Part shown: positions 48,401-59,652 of the stretch, piece after piece
Layout: every line of letters begins with the position of its first letter
How positions within the stretch are numbered: position 1 is the first letter of the stretch
Assembly: GCA_951799445.1 (NCBI GenBank)
Contig: OX637290.1
Coordinates: 1,056,501 to 1,120,500 of the forward strand
Direction: 5' to 3'
Source: Pseudisothecium myosuroides
Taxonomy: Eukaryota; Streptophyta; Bryopsida; Hypnales; Lembophyllaceae
Length of the DNA stretch: 64,000 nt
Position numbers and translations under genes: made by a program
Notes under the pieces: model-generated
Told to the model about the DNA's origin: nothing
The model's database searches: none
The model's input: only the letters and a program-made list of their open reading frames with translations

Positions 48401-49705
48401 TTGTACAAATTGAATATTCAAACACACTAATACAAACATGTGACATCAATCTCAACCAACAACCACACAAACATTTATGAAACATAATTGTACTTTATAC
48501 TTTGCCAAATTGTAACACATTGTAGTACTCATAACATCATTCACTTGTAGAAAGAGGTCCTTTCTTAGAATACATATCCTAAAGAATCAATTAAATGAAC
48601 CAGAAAATTGAAAATTGAAAATTAAAAACTTGTGTCATTCAAGGAAAAAAGATTGTACGTACATTTTCTATTTTTGCATTGCAACACTCTATGCAATTTT
48701 ACAAAGTTATGTTTGCTAGAATTTTCAAGTAGAAACATACAAATTCATGGTAAATTAATGTAGGTTTGGTCAATGCAAGACCTCCTAATGAAGAGCATAC
48801 TCTAATGGGAGATAGGAGCTCAAATTCCAAGCCCATGGCTCACTACAAACATGTTGAACAACTAGGCTGTATATGAAAATGGTCGATGGTGAACACTACA
48901 TCGGCTACATTCACCACTGATGAATGGGAAAATGCTACAAATGCTCTTGTTCTCTCGATTAAGGTTCAAGACTCTAGAGGAATCTTGCGTTATTCCAACT
49001 AATTTTTTTTGATAAATTTAATACAATTGGGTTGGAAATAATGCAAATTTACAAAACTATGACCTAAAATAATGCTAAAATTGCGTTATTTTTAACACAA
49101 TTGTGTTGGATTTAATGAAAAAACATCAACTAGAATAATGCAGATTTCTTCTAGTGATATTGTTGAAGAACCTTTTGTTTTTTATTAAGTCCAAGAAAAA
49201 AATGCAAATATGCCTTGTGGAATTCAAAACCAAATTGCAATCTGCACATGGGATTTACCTCTTCAATGCTGAGAGACCCTCTAGTTTGAGGCATCCAAAT
49301 GCCTCCAAGGACGACACAAATCTGCCACATAATCGAAAATTCCTGCACCAGAAGCACACTTGCTCAGTTTGCGCTCCAGTGCCGAAATTTGAATTCACAT
49401 TGTGACTCATAAGGCAGTGAAGGTGTAGACTATAAACTTTGATAAGCACAAAGACCGTCAACAATCCAAATACGTGGTCAACGTAGGAGATGGCGCACAT
49501 ACTTTGCTTTATTTTCTTTATACTCTTGCTTTATTTTGTGCATTTGTATAAAAATAAGTAAAACAAAACTACCATGTTTTTGAAATTTATTGACTAAGGA
49601 TTAAAAAAGAAGAGACTTTGTATTGATAGAAGCTACCATAAAGAAGTTTGAGTGAGAGCAAGTAAGCCAAAGTTATAAATAAAAAGCCTTTTCTATATAG
49701 CTATT
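45411..49705. other. Long AT-rich spacer without recognisable gene
   Basis: More than 4 kb without a supported gene. At 46226 a TTAACCCTCAAAAG sequence resembles a TTAA-type terminus without a visible partner. At 46620-46750 there is a cluster of TATCCATATTGTATTT near repeats. The frames present are short and overlap on both strands. Confidence 0.45.
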
Positions 49706-50240
49706 GAATCCAATTTCTAGATTTTAATATAGACCTCAAAAAATACATGTTTCCAAGTTGATGTAGATAATGCATTGTATTTTGTGTAGTGCAACTTTTA
49801 TATTCAAACTTGGTACATTGTTTGTTAATGCCAATTAGTATATTCCTTTGAATTGGCATGTTCACAACATAGAATCAATTTGTATGTCAATAAAGTAAAA
49901 CAACCCAATGCTATCAAGTCACCCAATTTCACCCAATTCTGTCATCTATTGGACCTTCCCAAGATGACCTTCCCATTTGCGCTATTCCCATTTACCACCC
50001 ATTACTACAATAGAATCTAATTTCTAGATTTTGGTTTAATCACAAAAAAAATACATATTTCCAAATTGATGTAGATAATGCATTGTATTTTGTATAGTAC
50101 AACTTCCATGTTCATTGGTTGTTAATGCCAATAGAATCAATTTGTATTTGATTGGCATGTTCTTTTAAATTGGTATGTTCACAACATAGAATCTACTATC
50201 AAGTAACCCAATTTCACCCAATTCCATCATCTACTAAACC
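49706..50240 (+). repeat. Diverged tandem duplication (about 300-bp units)
   Basis: The block from AATTTCTAGATTTT through GATGTAGATAATGCATTGTA to CACCCAATTTCACCCAATT is present at 49706-50000 and again, with small deletions, at 50010-50240. Confidence 0.75.
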
Positions 50241-50515
50241 CTCCTATTTGCATTAGTCACCCATCCATTACCACAATCTTAGCAACTCATTTGCATCATG
50301 ACAATGCATTTGGGGGGAGGACACGCGGTTTATACCCACACTTTACCAATTTAGCTTTGAAAAATCACAGAAAATTCATTTCTTGTCAAAATGTCTTGAT
50401 TCTACTTGCAAACTTTTCAATCTCTGAAAAATACACGAGTTGACAAGTAGCTTCTTTAAGGTACCTAGATAGCAAATCTGGGTGGTCATAGGCTAATCTA
50501 CCTTATATCAACATG
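50195..50515 (+). repeat. Dispersed repeat E, copy 2
   Basis: It matches 26055-26405 block by block, including AATTCATTTCTTGTC and CCTAGATAGCAAATCTG. It overlaps the end of the tandem duplication. Confidence 0.65.
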
Positions 50516-50899
50516 GTAGCTGCTCAGTCTGCATGACACTGGACTAACTCCAGTCATACAAATTTAATTTGTTGTCCATGAGAAATTGAGAAGTATCTAA
50601 AGTCTATGCAGCTAATCATAGGCAATCTTATTTGCTCTCGACACTAGACATGAGATAGCAAAGTCTAGCATTTACTTGGAGGCTGCATGCAAAAGAGAAA
50701 GGGAAGGTGCCTACAGCAAGATTTACCAAAACTGACATAAGCTGCAAAGTCACAGAAGAATGAGCCAGCAGCTAAAAAATTGACATAGGAATGTAAAGGT
50801 AAGCCTTCTGCAGAATCTATTAGCAATCAAGACATGAATGACGGTCCAGATAGTGTACAGATTGACAGAATAATCTAAGAATCCTGTCCAAAGTAGGTC

Positions 50900-51789
50900 C
50901 ACAACCTAAGAATACAAAGCCAACATCCATTCATAAGAATAAAGATGCATGCCTTCCGCTGCACCACTGAATCAATAGTTGTAACTAGATGGACTCACCC
51001 CGTGTATTTGAACTGGTCAAAAGCTGAAGGACTGGACTAGAAACTGAAACAAAGCTCTAGACACTCTACAAAGCAGAAGAGAATAGAGTGCAGCACACTC
51101 TGTGCCTACCTGCTGGATATTACATGGTTCCAGCCTGATAGAGAATATCAGAAAGAAAGCCACATTCATATGCCACCACGTTAATGTCCACATCACCATC
51201 CTGATCAGGCTATTACGTGCTGAGAAGCTCAGCAAAAAGCTCATGAGGTTACGGAGCTCCAACACAAAATGGATGACGCACAACTCCAGCGACGGGCTAC
51301 ACTCCAATTGGGGCGCACATTTTCACATAAAAAGTGATCTTGAGGCCATAAGGCCAACCTCAGTGTTCTGTCACCCCAACTTGCTGAGCAAATGGTCAAA
51401 GAGTTCTTCTGTCATCGGTCCCTCAACAAAACCAGACCACGGGAAGTGTTGGTTGTCACCATGCTCACACGAGTGTTCTCCTTCCATGGGTATTGGTGCA
51501 AGTTGGCACCTGCACTTCACAAGATGGTGACCTGAAAAGATATGACGTTGAAGAACATCCTAAAGCGTAGTCACGGTGTTAGCCATTTGTGGTCCGTAAG
51601 TATTGTATTGTTTTCCAGTAAAGCCCAGGTCCTCAACTAAAGATACTCACTCCCACAAGATGCTCTACAATTCAGATGGAAAACCCCGAGGGAAATTTGC
51701 CTAGAACATTTGTTAAAAATCAGCAGGCATTTTTGTTGTGCCATGGGGATGTTTCCAAATGCCTGAATCTCGGTCAACAGAACAGAATG
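50900..51789 (-). other. Probable 3' UTR and downstream flank of the PP2A B'' gene
   Basis: The composition is balanced like the gene and unlike the spacer beyond. The 142-codon + strand frame (51102-51530) and the 96-codon - strand frame (51017-51307) show no domain. No polyadenylation site could be fixed. Confidence 0.4.
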
Positions 51790-54700
51790 TTAGAAGGGGG
51801 CTTCGTAAGGCTCATCCCAGACTTCTGCACTGCCGTTGGACGCATCTTCGCCATCTTCCTCCATTGAAAGCCGAATGTACTCCATGTGTGCAAACCGATC
51901 CCACTCTGTCAGTGATGGCTCCTCCCTCTCCTGCTCACAGAATCAATGGATACACAAGAAAGTTAAAGAATCACCAGAGGTCCATAACTTGTAATAAAAT
52001 AGGAGTCAAACCTAATATACACACTCATCTGCTACCCGGAAAAAAGGATATTATAATATCTTTTGATAGGAAGGATGATGGTCCTAATAACCCTCTCTAC
52101 ACTTCAGTGCTGTACAGAAAAGATGTGAATATTAAAATTGACAATCCAACAAGACTATAATGATCGCCCACGATTTAAGACCTGCCATCAGTGTGAAGCA
52201 ATACCTGACGGATAAGGAAAGGATCACGAGTCTCAAATGCCACGAATTTGTTGAGATTGAAGAGAATATTGAAAAAGTTGCCAGATAATTTGCATCGCTT
52301 CAAATCACGAAGTGTCAATATTCCCTCTTTCTGCAGCCAGAGGAAGGAACAGAATTCAGCAACAGTGTCATGTCAAGTAGACATCCAAGGCATAATTAGT
52401 ACACAATAATGCAGCTCGTACAAGAGCGATGGACTACATGTAGTGCATCATGCTCAAAAACGTACCGCAGGCCCTATCATGTCAGCCATTTGGCAAACGA
52501 TATCCTCAAACAGAACAGGCTCCTGAGCCATACATTCCATCCGATGCAGTTGCTCCTCGTAAAAATACTGCATCTCATTTGGTGTAATCACACCATCACA
52601 ATCCAGGTCCACGCACTTGAACCTGCAACAGGTAACCACAAAAAGCCATGAGCGTAATTCCTTCGTCTTCAGTCTCTTACTCATCAATATTCTGACACTA
52701 GGGGAAACATAGTCTGATGCACCTAGGAAATGCAGCCAGATGCCTGGGCTTGCCTGGTCTTCAAGTGATCCCAATCTGTTGATACATTTGCAATTATCAC
52801 AGAAAACAATCTGCATGCGATTAACTGAAATCATTCACCAATGGCCATGATATCGGAACCCATGATAAGGTACACACCAGTACTCTAAGCTTGGTTCTGA
52901 AGACTTATCCTCTTCTGAGAGAATGAACCACACAAAGTCCTCATAACCCATCTTTCCGTCTGCTTTGCTGGTGAACTTTCTTGGAATCTGCCATCCGCAG
53001 TAAAATCAGCGCAAAATGTTTGAATGAACCAGAGGTGGTTTTCACAGAGCATTGTAGGATAACTGTAATCATGGTCTACAGTCCAAAATCCCTAATACAT
53101 TAAAACCAAAGAAGGAGGTCATCCTTGCTTGTAATGATCATGCCACATGCAAAGCTCAGAGATTGATATGCACCTGAGAAAAGATACGCTCAACAATTCG
53201 GTACGTGAGAGCATGGTTTCCATACCGAAGGAGATCATCCTTGTCTATCAAAAAGTCATGATCTGAATCCAGCTCCCAGAACTTGCAGTATATGACGTAA
53301 AAATGCTCATATGAAAAATACCTGCACGAAATATTCATAATATTGTCCAGTCTACATGCACAAATTATTGAAACGGCATCTAGTGGTACAATGCTGAACT
53401 CTCCCAAGATCATGCAATACGCATCAAGTCAACGAAATGAATCACAGATTTCCCAAAAGACAAATAGATCATATAAAAAAAACATGCACGAGCAAAAGCT
53501 GCAGTCTATGTTTCAAGGATATAAATCAGGATCTGAAGATTAAAAAATGTTTAAAACATTGTGAAATGCTTACCGCAACACTTTGTTGATGTCTTCCTCT
53601 TCATCCACTTGTTGCAGGGCAGCAATTAAGTTACTTCGTTTTAATTCTCTAAGTTGGAGCCGACCATTCCCGGCTTTATTTACATGGTAGAATATTCTGT
53701 AGATCACAGTTTCCGCTGTCCGCCACCAGAGCATTTCATACAAGTGTTAAGAGTCAGGACACGATGTACAAGCTAAAACCAACCATATCGACGCTGAGAA
53801 GTTATCGTGGAATCTTCTCCCAGACCAGTTCTTAGATCATGTCAGGATGAATACTCCAAATTGATTCCAGTTCAGAATGCTAATATGCAGGTGTGTGGAA
53901 AGGCATACCATATCTGTCTTGAAACTCCGGGGTATCATGAAGAAACTCCAAACCTCGATGTGTCAATAGCAATTCTCTTAAGATGGGCCTAAAGTCCTCC
54001 TGCACACAACGTAGATACACATCTCATGCCTGTTAACTACAAAAATAAATATAGACCAAATGCATAACTCCAACTATTAACTGGAGATAGATGCTGATGA
54101 CCAAATAGGGTGGCAAATAAAGATGAGAAAATAGGCTACGCATTAGGAACGACGAGGTGAAAGTTTGGAATGTGAAGAACCGAACCTGTCTCAGGAAATT
54201 CTTGTCTGGTTGCTTCAACACAGTGAAAATGCGAGTGGCAGTGTCCATAGCCAGCATGTTTTGGTCCACCCAGTATTCAACGAACTTTTCCCTAAGAGGG
54301 CACAAACGTAGAACTTAGAGGGTTCACTGAAGACATTACAGAAAAGGACGGGATAGTTCAAGAATATCGAGAAAGAACTCGTAGTCAAGTAAAATAGCAG
54401 CTCCACAATGCTATCGTGTCTCCTTTTACTGGACTGCGGATATATTGACAAATCCGAACAAATTTGAAATAAGACGGTGACGAAATAGTTCCAGACCTTG
54501 TAACCAAGCCCGAATTGCTGACATCGATCCTCTTGAATAAACAACTGGAAAAGAAGGACGGCAGTTTGCAGACCTCCTTGGTAACAGTTGTAAAAGCTGC
54601 AGAAGGTCAACAACAGAAAGACATTCAAAACCCTGCGTCTGACGAGTTCTCATTAAGAACAGATAACCATAAAGTAGTCATGGAGATAAACCAACAAACC

Positions 54701-56905
54701 AGTTGGAACTTCCAAAACTTGAACACAGATGAAGCGACCACCACTCAGCACTTTAAATACATGCCCAATCGAGCAACTAGACTGACCTGGCGCAGGAAGA
54801 CCCTCTGGATGGGCTGCAAATATCTGATCGATCCTAGACAAGCATGATTCAGTCGTATCTTTCGAAGGAGGAGGACCATTTGGAAAATAGAACTGCAGTC
54901 AAAAAAAAAGAATTGTGAGCCATTTCGATCTTCGAAAAATAATAGATAAAAATCAGCAGTTTTTGAAAAGCCAATTAATTAAGATTATGTATCACACTAA
55001 ATAAGAAATGACTATGTTGAACGAATGCACAAGGACGGACGCTTGGGCATCACCTGGGGAATGATTTCTCGGACAGGTTCACTAGTTTTCTTCAGCGGAG
55101 AGTCTCGCATCACGTGGCCAGGCCCCGCACGTCTGCTGAAAGGAGACCTCGGGGACATTGGGGAGCCAGAGCTTCGAGGAGACAAGGGTGGCGTGCTCCC
55201 CGCACCTCCAGCAGTGAGGTGAGCTGGCAAAAGTGATGGCCCAGCACTGAGAGGTCCAGCTCCAGATTTGGCTTCTTCCAAGAGACTCATAACCTGCACA
55301 GAAGAAGGCATGACTTCATGAATGAGTAAAACGTGAGAACATAGTCCAATGCAAGCGAATCTCGTGAAATCAGACCTTAAGCGTCCCATACAGGTTCTAC
55401 AGTAAGGAGGCTGACCGCCGATTGGGGATATTAAACCATCAAAGCATTTCTGTTTCTAGCGCTAAATTCCTGTCAAAAGATATGCCGTACAATATAAAGA
55501 GCTTAAATATCATGAAGAAGGCATAGGAATAACAGTACTCACTGCGAAATATTTGCATATGTACAGTGTAAAGGGATTAAGAAAACAATAGTGAGATGCT
55601 CAAACACGAGTGGACGAGTATGTAAGACCGGCACACATGACCAAAAGGCAGCTTAAGAATTCCTTCTCAGATCTGAGGAAGATGAGGAGCATCACAAGAA
55701 ACAGAACCTCCGATTAAAGTCCGTGGGTCGAATGGATTCTCGAAGGATACACAAAACAGACGCCTTATGTCTTTGCACCAAGAGCCGTGTTAATTTTCAG
55801 TCTCACGAATTGAAAAAGACTTCGGAGCAAGATATAAAAACAGTGTCAAAATGATAATCCTGCTCTATTAATGAAAAGATAATCTCTGTCTAGACGATGC
55901 CTGCAGGAGGGTGTCGTGAACACGACGGACAGCAATACCAGAACCTCTCGACTACAATTTTTCTCTTGGGAAAAAGATACTATAACTACTAGGAACTTGA
56001 TTCCGTGTCCTACATTGACCTCTGCTACCAAAACCAACTCATCTACTCATACACTTGGTTGGACTTGGCGGTTCAAGCTACACGACTATAATCACTGATT
56101 TTTGAACAGAAATAGGGTTGTCTCCTGCCACATATAGTGTTCTGCATTCTCCCACTTTTGAAATTGCATAAGAAATTCACACCTAGAGATGAAAAAAAAC
56201 AATTAACACAACAGATTTCGCTCTCGTACCCTAAGTGACTGATCCACAGCTCCACAGTCATCTCCCCAAACTCACACTCACACATGTGCTTAAAATCCGT
56301 AAAGTGACGCAAACAATATCCTCTACCTGAACTCGCATTCTCACACCAACAGAAGGAGATCAAAAAACAAGAACGCTGCTAAAAAAATTTGACACCTCCG
56401 CGCATCGCAAGAACACAGCAATGCCACGTATTGCAACAACCCCTTCCCCTTCCAAAACAATTTCCACACACAATGCAGGCCACAACCATCGGTAATGCAA
56501 ACCTAACACGTCCTCCACTATTTCATCCCCATCAAGATACGCCCTAACCTAAACCAACCATCCAATCAACTCCTTCTTATCCATTAAACCACCCTTCCAA
56601 ACCCTAATCCCCTCCCCCGAACGCAAAAATCCTCCCCTTCCTCCCCAAGATTCAAAACCCAACACTGAAACCACCATTTCCGCCGAACTCACCCGCTGTT
56701 GCGTCTCAGGCAGCGAAATCCATTGCGCGAAAAGCTCCTCCAGGTGCAGTTTGCAGAGCGCGCCGGGCTTGCTGGGGAAGGCGGAGGACGACGACGACGG
56801 GGAAGGCGACAGCGACGGCGAGGACGGGCCGAAGTCGGAAGGGAGCTGCAGGAGGTCGGGGTCCAGGACGCCCATGTCCAATGCGGCCAGGGTGGGGGGT
56901 TCCAT
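51790..56905 (-). CDS. PP2A regulatory subunit B'' (EF-hand type)
   Basis: Twelve exons on the - strand join into one 559-residue frame: 56905-56693, 55293-55054, 54892-54787, 54596-54497, 54291-54186, 53999-53909, 53715-53574, 53321-53174, 52987-52878, 52622-52466, 52330-52205, 51930-51790. All introns are GT-AG and all phases close. The protein is a calcium-binding scaffold that targets the PP2A A/C core to substrates. EF-hand loops are at residues 351-362 ([12 protein letters not shown]) and 424-435 ([12 protein letters not shown]). Family hallmarks include [20 protein letters not shown] and [20 protein letters not shown]. It matches the plant B'' alpha-epsilon type rather than the shorter TON2/FASS type. 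The start chosen has the context ACCACCATGG; in-frame ATGs at 56962 and 57025 would extend it to 578 or 599 residues. The N-terminus is Ser/Pro-rich. The first intron is 1.4 kb, the others are short. Confidence 0.93.
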
Positions 56906-57185
56906 GGTGGTTTGGAGGGGTGTCGGAGTTGGTGTTGTCGTTGGAGAAGCGCCCAGCAGCATGGTTTCGGACTCTGAATGCGGGATTCTGAATAAGGGAA
57001 AGAAGTCGGGGAGAAAGGGAATCAAGGGAGAAGAAGGGGAAGGCTACATCTGCGACGACGAGGAGGCCGGAATTGCGGAAGATCGGGAGGGAGGGAGATG
57101 AAGTGCTGCGGGAGAGACGCCTGACGAACCCGAGGTGGGGGAGATAGACGACGACGATAGAACTGTCGTCCCGGAAGAGTAGATG
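56906..57185 (-). promoter_or_regulatory. 5' leader and proximal upstream region of the PP2A B'' gene
   Basis: GC-rich, purine-rich on the + strand. Contains the two alternative in-frame ATGs of the B'' gene (complements at 56960-56962 and 57023-57025). No TATA box is evident. Confidence 0.45.
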
Positions 57186-57480
57186 GATGAATAAACGATG
57201 GATGAGTGATTGAACGGATGAATGTACAGAAAGATGAACAGAGGGGCTGGATGGATGGATTTATGGATGGATTAGGTGGATGATTTTCGTCGTTATTTTG
57301 CTGATGGAAATGTGAGATGTCGTACGGTGAGTTTTAGCTTTGTGGATGGAACAGTTATTCATTCAGATGGATGGGTTTCGTTGGTGATTTTGGGGATGAA
57401 ACTGTTGCTCGGGATGGATTTAGGGAGTATTGTAATGACATGTGACTGTTGTGTTCTGTTGGACGGATGAATTGCGTCGG
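57182..57480. repeat. Degenerate GATG-rich simple repeat
   Basis: Many GGATGGATG and GATGAATG units in imperfect tandem form a simple-sequence region just upstream of the B'' gene. A 64-codon frame across part of it is not credible as a gene. Confidence 0.7.
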
Positions 57481-57781
57481 AGGTTCTGTGGATGAAAGTG
57501 GATTCTGTGGGTTGGAGGAATCTGCTGACTAATAGAAGTCTATCCTCTTGGCTTATAGTTTTGAGTCTTTTGACTCTTGAGTGAAGTAGAATAGGATGAA
57601 TAATGTTTATGAAGAATTATTTATCCTAGGATGTATAGCATGGAGGGGAATTTTTGAAAATACATTCTTAAAATAGTGTAAAGACCATGTACAAACTTTC
57701 ATCTATCATTTCAATGGATTACAACTATTTTCCTTTCGCATTGGAAACATTCAATGATGAGGCAAGGCAAGTTAACCCTGT

Positions 57782-57955
57782 AAGGGCACTACGGACCTAA
57801 AAAGTCCAATGGACAATCACGGATCTAAAAAGTCCGATGGACAACTTCATTGTTCGGACCTAAAAAGCCCGATGGACAATCACGGATCTAAAAAGTCCAA
57901 TGGACAACTTCATTGTTCGGACCTAAAAAGTCCGATGGACAACTTCATTGTTCAT
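57782..57955 (+). repeat. Minisatellite of GGACCTAAAAAGTCCGATGG units
   Basis: Five units containing GGA(C/T)CTAAAAAG(T/C)CC(A/G)ATGGACAA occur, some followed by TTCATTGTT and others by TCACGG. The core GGACCTAAAAAGTCC is itself nearly palindromic. A TTAACCCTGTAAGG sequence 10 bp to the left resembles a TTAA-type terminus. A single-unit relative is at 28640-28800. Confidence 0.85.
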
Positions 57956-58150
57956 TGTAGAAACAAAGAATGAACCTTGTGGTATAAGCAATAATAAGCA
58001 AAGTATTCTAGTAACTACCTTTGTTATTGGAGGGATTATGTCCTTCTAAGGTTAAGAAAGCAACTTCAAATTACAGCAAAGCAAATGAAATAAGAAATGA
58101 CCCCCTAGGCACTCCAAAAGTCATATTTTGGATAGCAAACAATGAGCTAT

Positions 58151-59014
58151 TTAACCCTTTAAGGTCCGTGCATCCAAAAAGCGGATGCGCCTTGGTCAAC
58201 TCTAATTGTAACTTTCAAAATATCCATTTTTGGTATGTCTTTTAAACTAAGAAAATGAAGCTTGGCAAGTTTTGTTTCTACTCCATTTAAATTTTTTGAA
58301 AAATGTCAAAAATTGAAAGAGTTATTGCAATTCAAAGCTCCAAGTGTTAGAATTCAAATAACATAGAATGGTGTGTTTTTCATTCATATTTTCTAATCTT
58401 AAAATGTATTTTAACTTCAGATTACAAAATTATGTTTCTCATTCTACTCTTCATTTATGGTAAAAATTACAGATTATTTTAATATATATTCTAATTGATA
58501 TAATTTTATTTCCACCTTTAACTTAAAAAAATCACAATAATTTGATTTTTCCATCAAATTTATTGAAAAAAACATCATCTATAGAAATTGAATGTGTCTA
58601 CCAATAAAAAACATCAAATTTTTATACATCAATTAAATAAAAGGGTAAACTTGGTTTGATAGTCAAATTTGACTTCAAGGTCTTTGTTGTGGTTGTTCTG
58701 GGTGTAAAAAAAAAAATAACCAATTGAAAATTTTTCACACTAATCTCCAATGCTACCTATACCTTTTGAGAAAATTTCAAGTAATTTGGATTTCTTTTTC
58801 TATTTTAACTTATTTATGTTCAATTTTTGCAAGAAAATTGATAACAATTACAATTTTTCATAAAACAAATTGAAAATTTTCTCAATGATACACCATTTAT
58901 AGTTTCAAGTACTGAAAATAAAAAATTGTTATTTGAACACAATTTAAAAGGCAAAATTTAGCTCAAACATGATGTTTGACCATTTCACAATGGATCAAGT
59001 CGTTTAGGGGTTAA
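58151..59014 (+). mobile_element. TTAA-flanked MITE, second body type
   Basis: Left end TTAACCCTTTAAGG and right end CGTTTAGGGGTTAA flank 864 bp with intact TTAA. A hairpin GCATCC/GGATGC lies near the left end. The body is related to 44871-45410. It is non-coding. Confidence 0.75.
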
Positions 59015-59652
59015 ACTTCTTCTCTTCTCCTTCATCCAAAGTAATACTTGAATCTTTCAAAGTCAGCATTCATTTACGACCAATTTCTAACCAATTTGAT
59101 GAATTTCAGGTGATTAATGTACTTGTTCAAAGGTATAAGCAAGCATGTGCAAAAAATCAAAAATGGATTCAGACAAGAGATTAAGCCCTAACTGAACATT
59201 GAAAATGGAATGCTCTCTCTCAAGGCTTCAGCAATCAGTCAACTGCAAACTTCTATTAAAAAATGGAGTCTCAAGGATGATTCTTCAAGCTTCCGATAAA
59301 CGAGGCTTGAGCATTGGAGGCAATAATCTTAAATGTCCAAAAGGGTTCTTCACATTCTAAAAGTTTACTCCACACTCAACCCGTCCCAGTCATCACACCG
59401 TCACAATGGAGAAAAGTGATAGGAGAAACTGAGTAGTGGAAGAAAATTTCTCTATTCGACACCAACGAAAACTGCGTTACAAAAGTGGACCCAATTTGAA
59501 CAGATCCATAATAATGTTCCCAAACTACAGTACGTTACTGCAATGCACGCATCCCCATCACCAAAAGCAGACAACATATACACAAATTATAAACGGTCAA
59601 AGAAGCTCTCGGTGAAAAAAATATCCTCAAAACATGTACAAGGACGAAAAAA
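59015..59652 (-). other. 3' flank of the DUF936 gene
   Basis: The part next to the stop codon is probably 3' UTR. No polyadenylation signal could be assigned with confidence, and no other gene is seen. Confidence 0.4.

Noticed and set aside
51102..51530. A 142-codon + strand frame beyond the PP2A B'' stop
   Set aside because: No domain, overlaps a - strand frame of similar quality, and lies where the 3' UTR of the B'' gene is expected.
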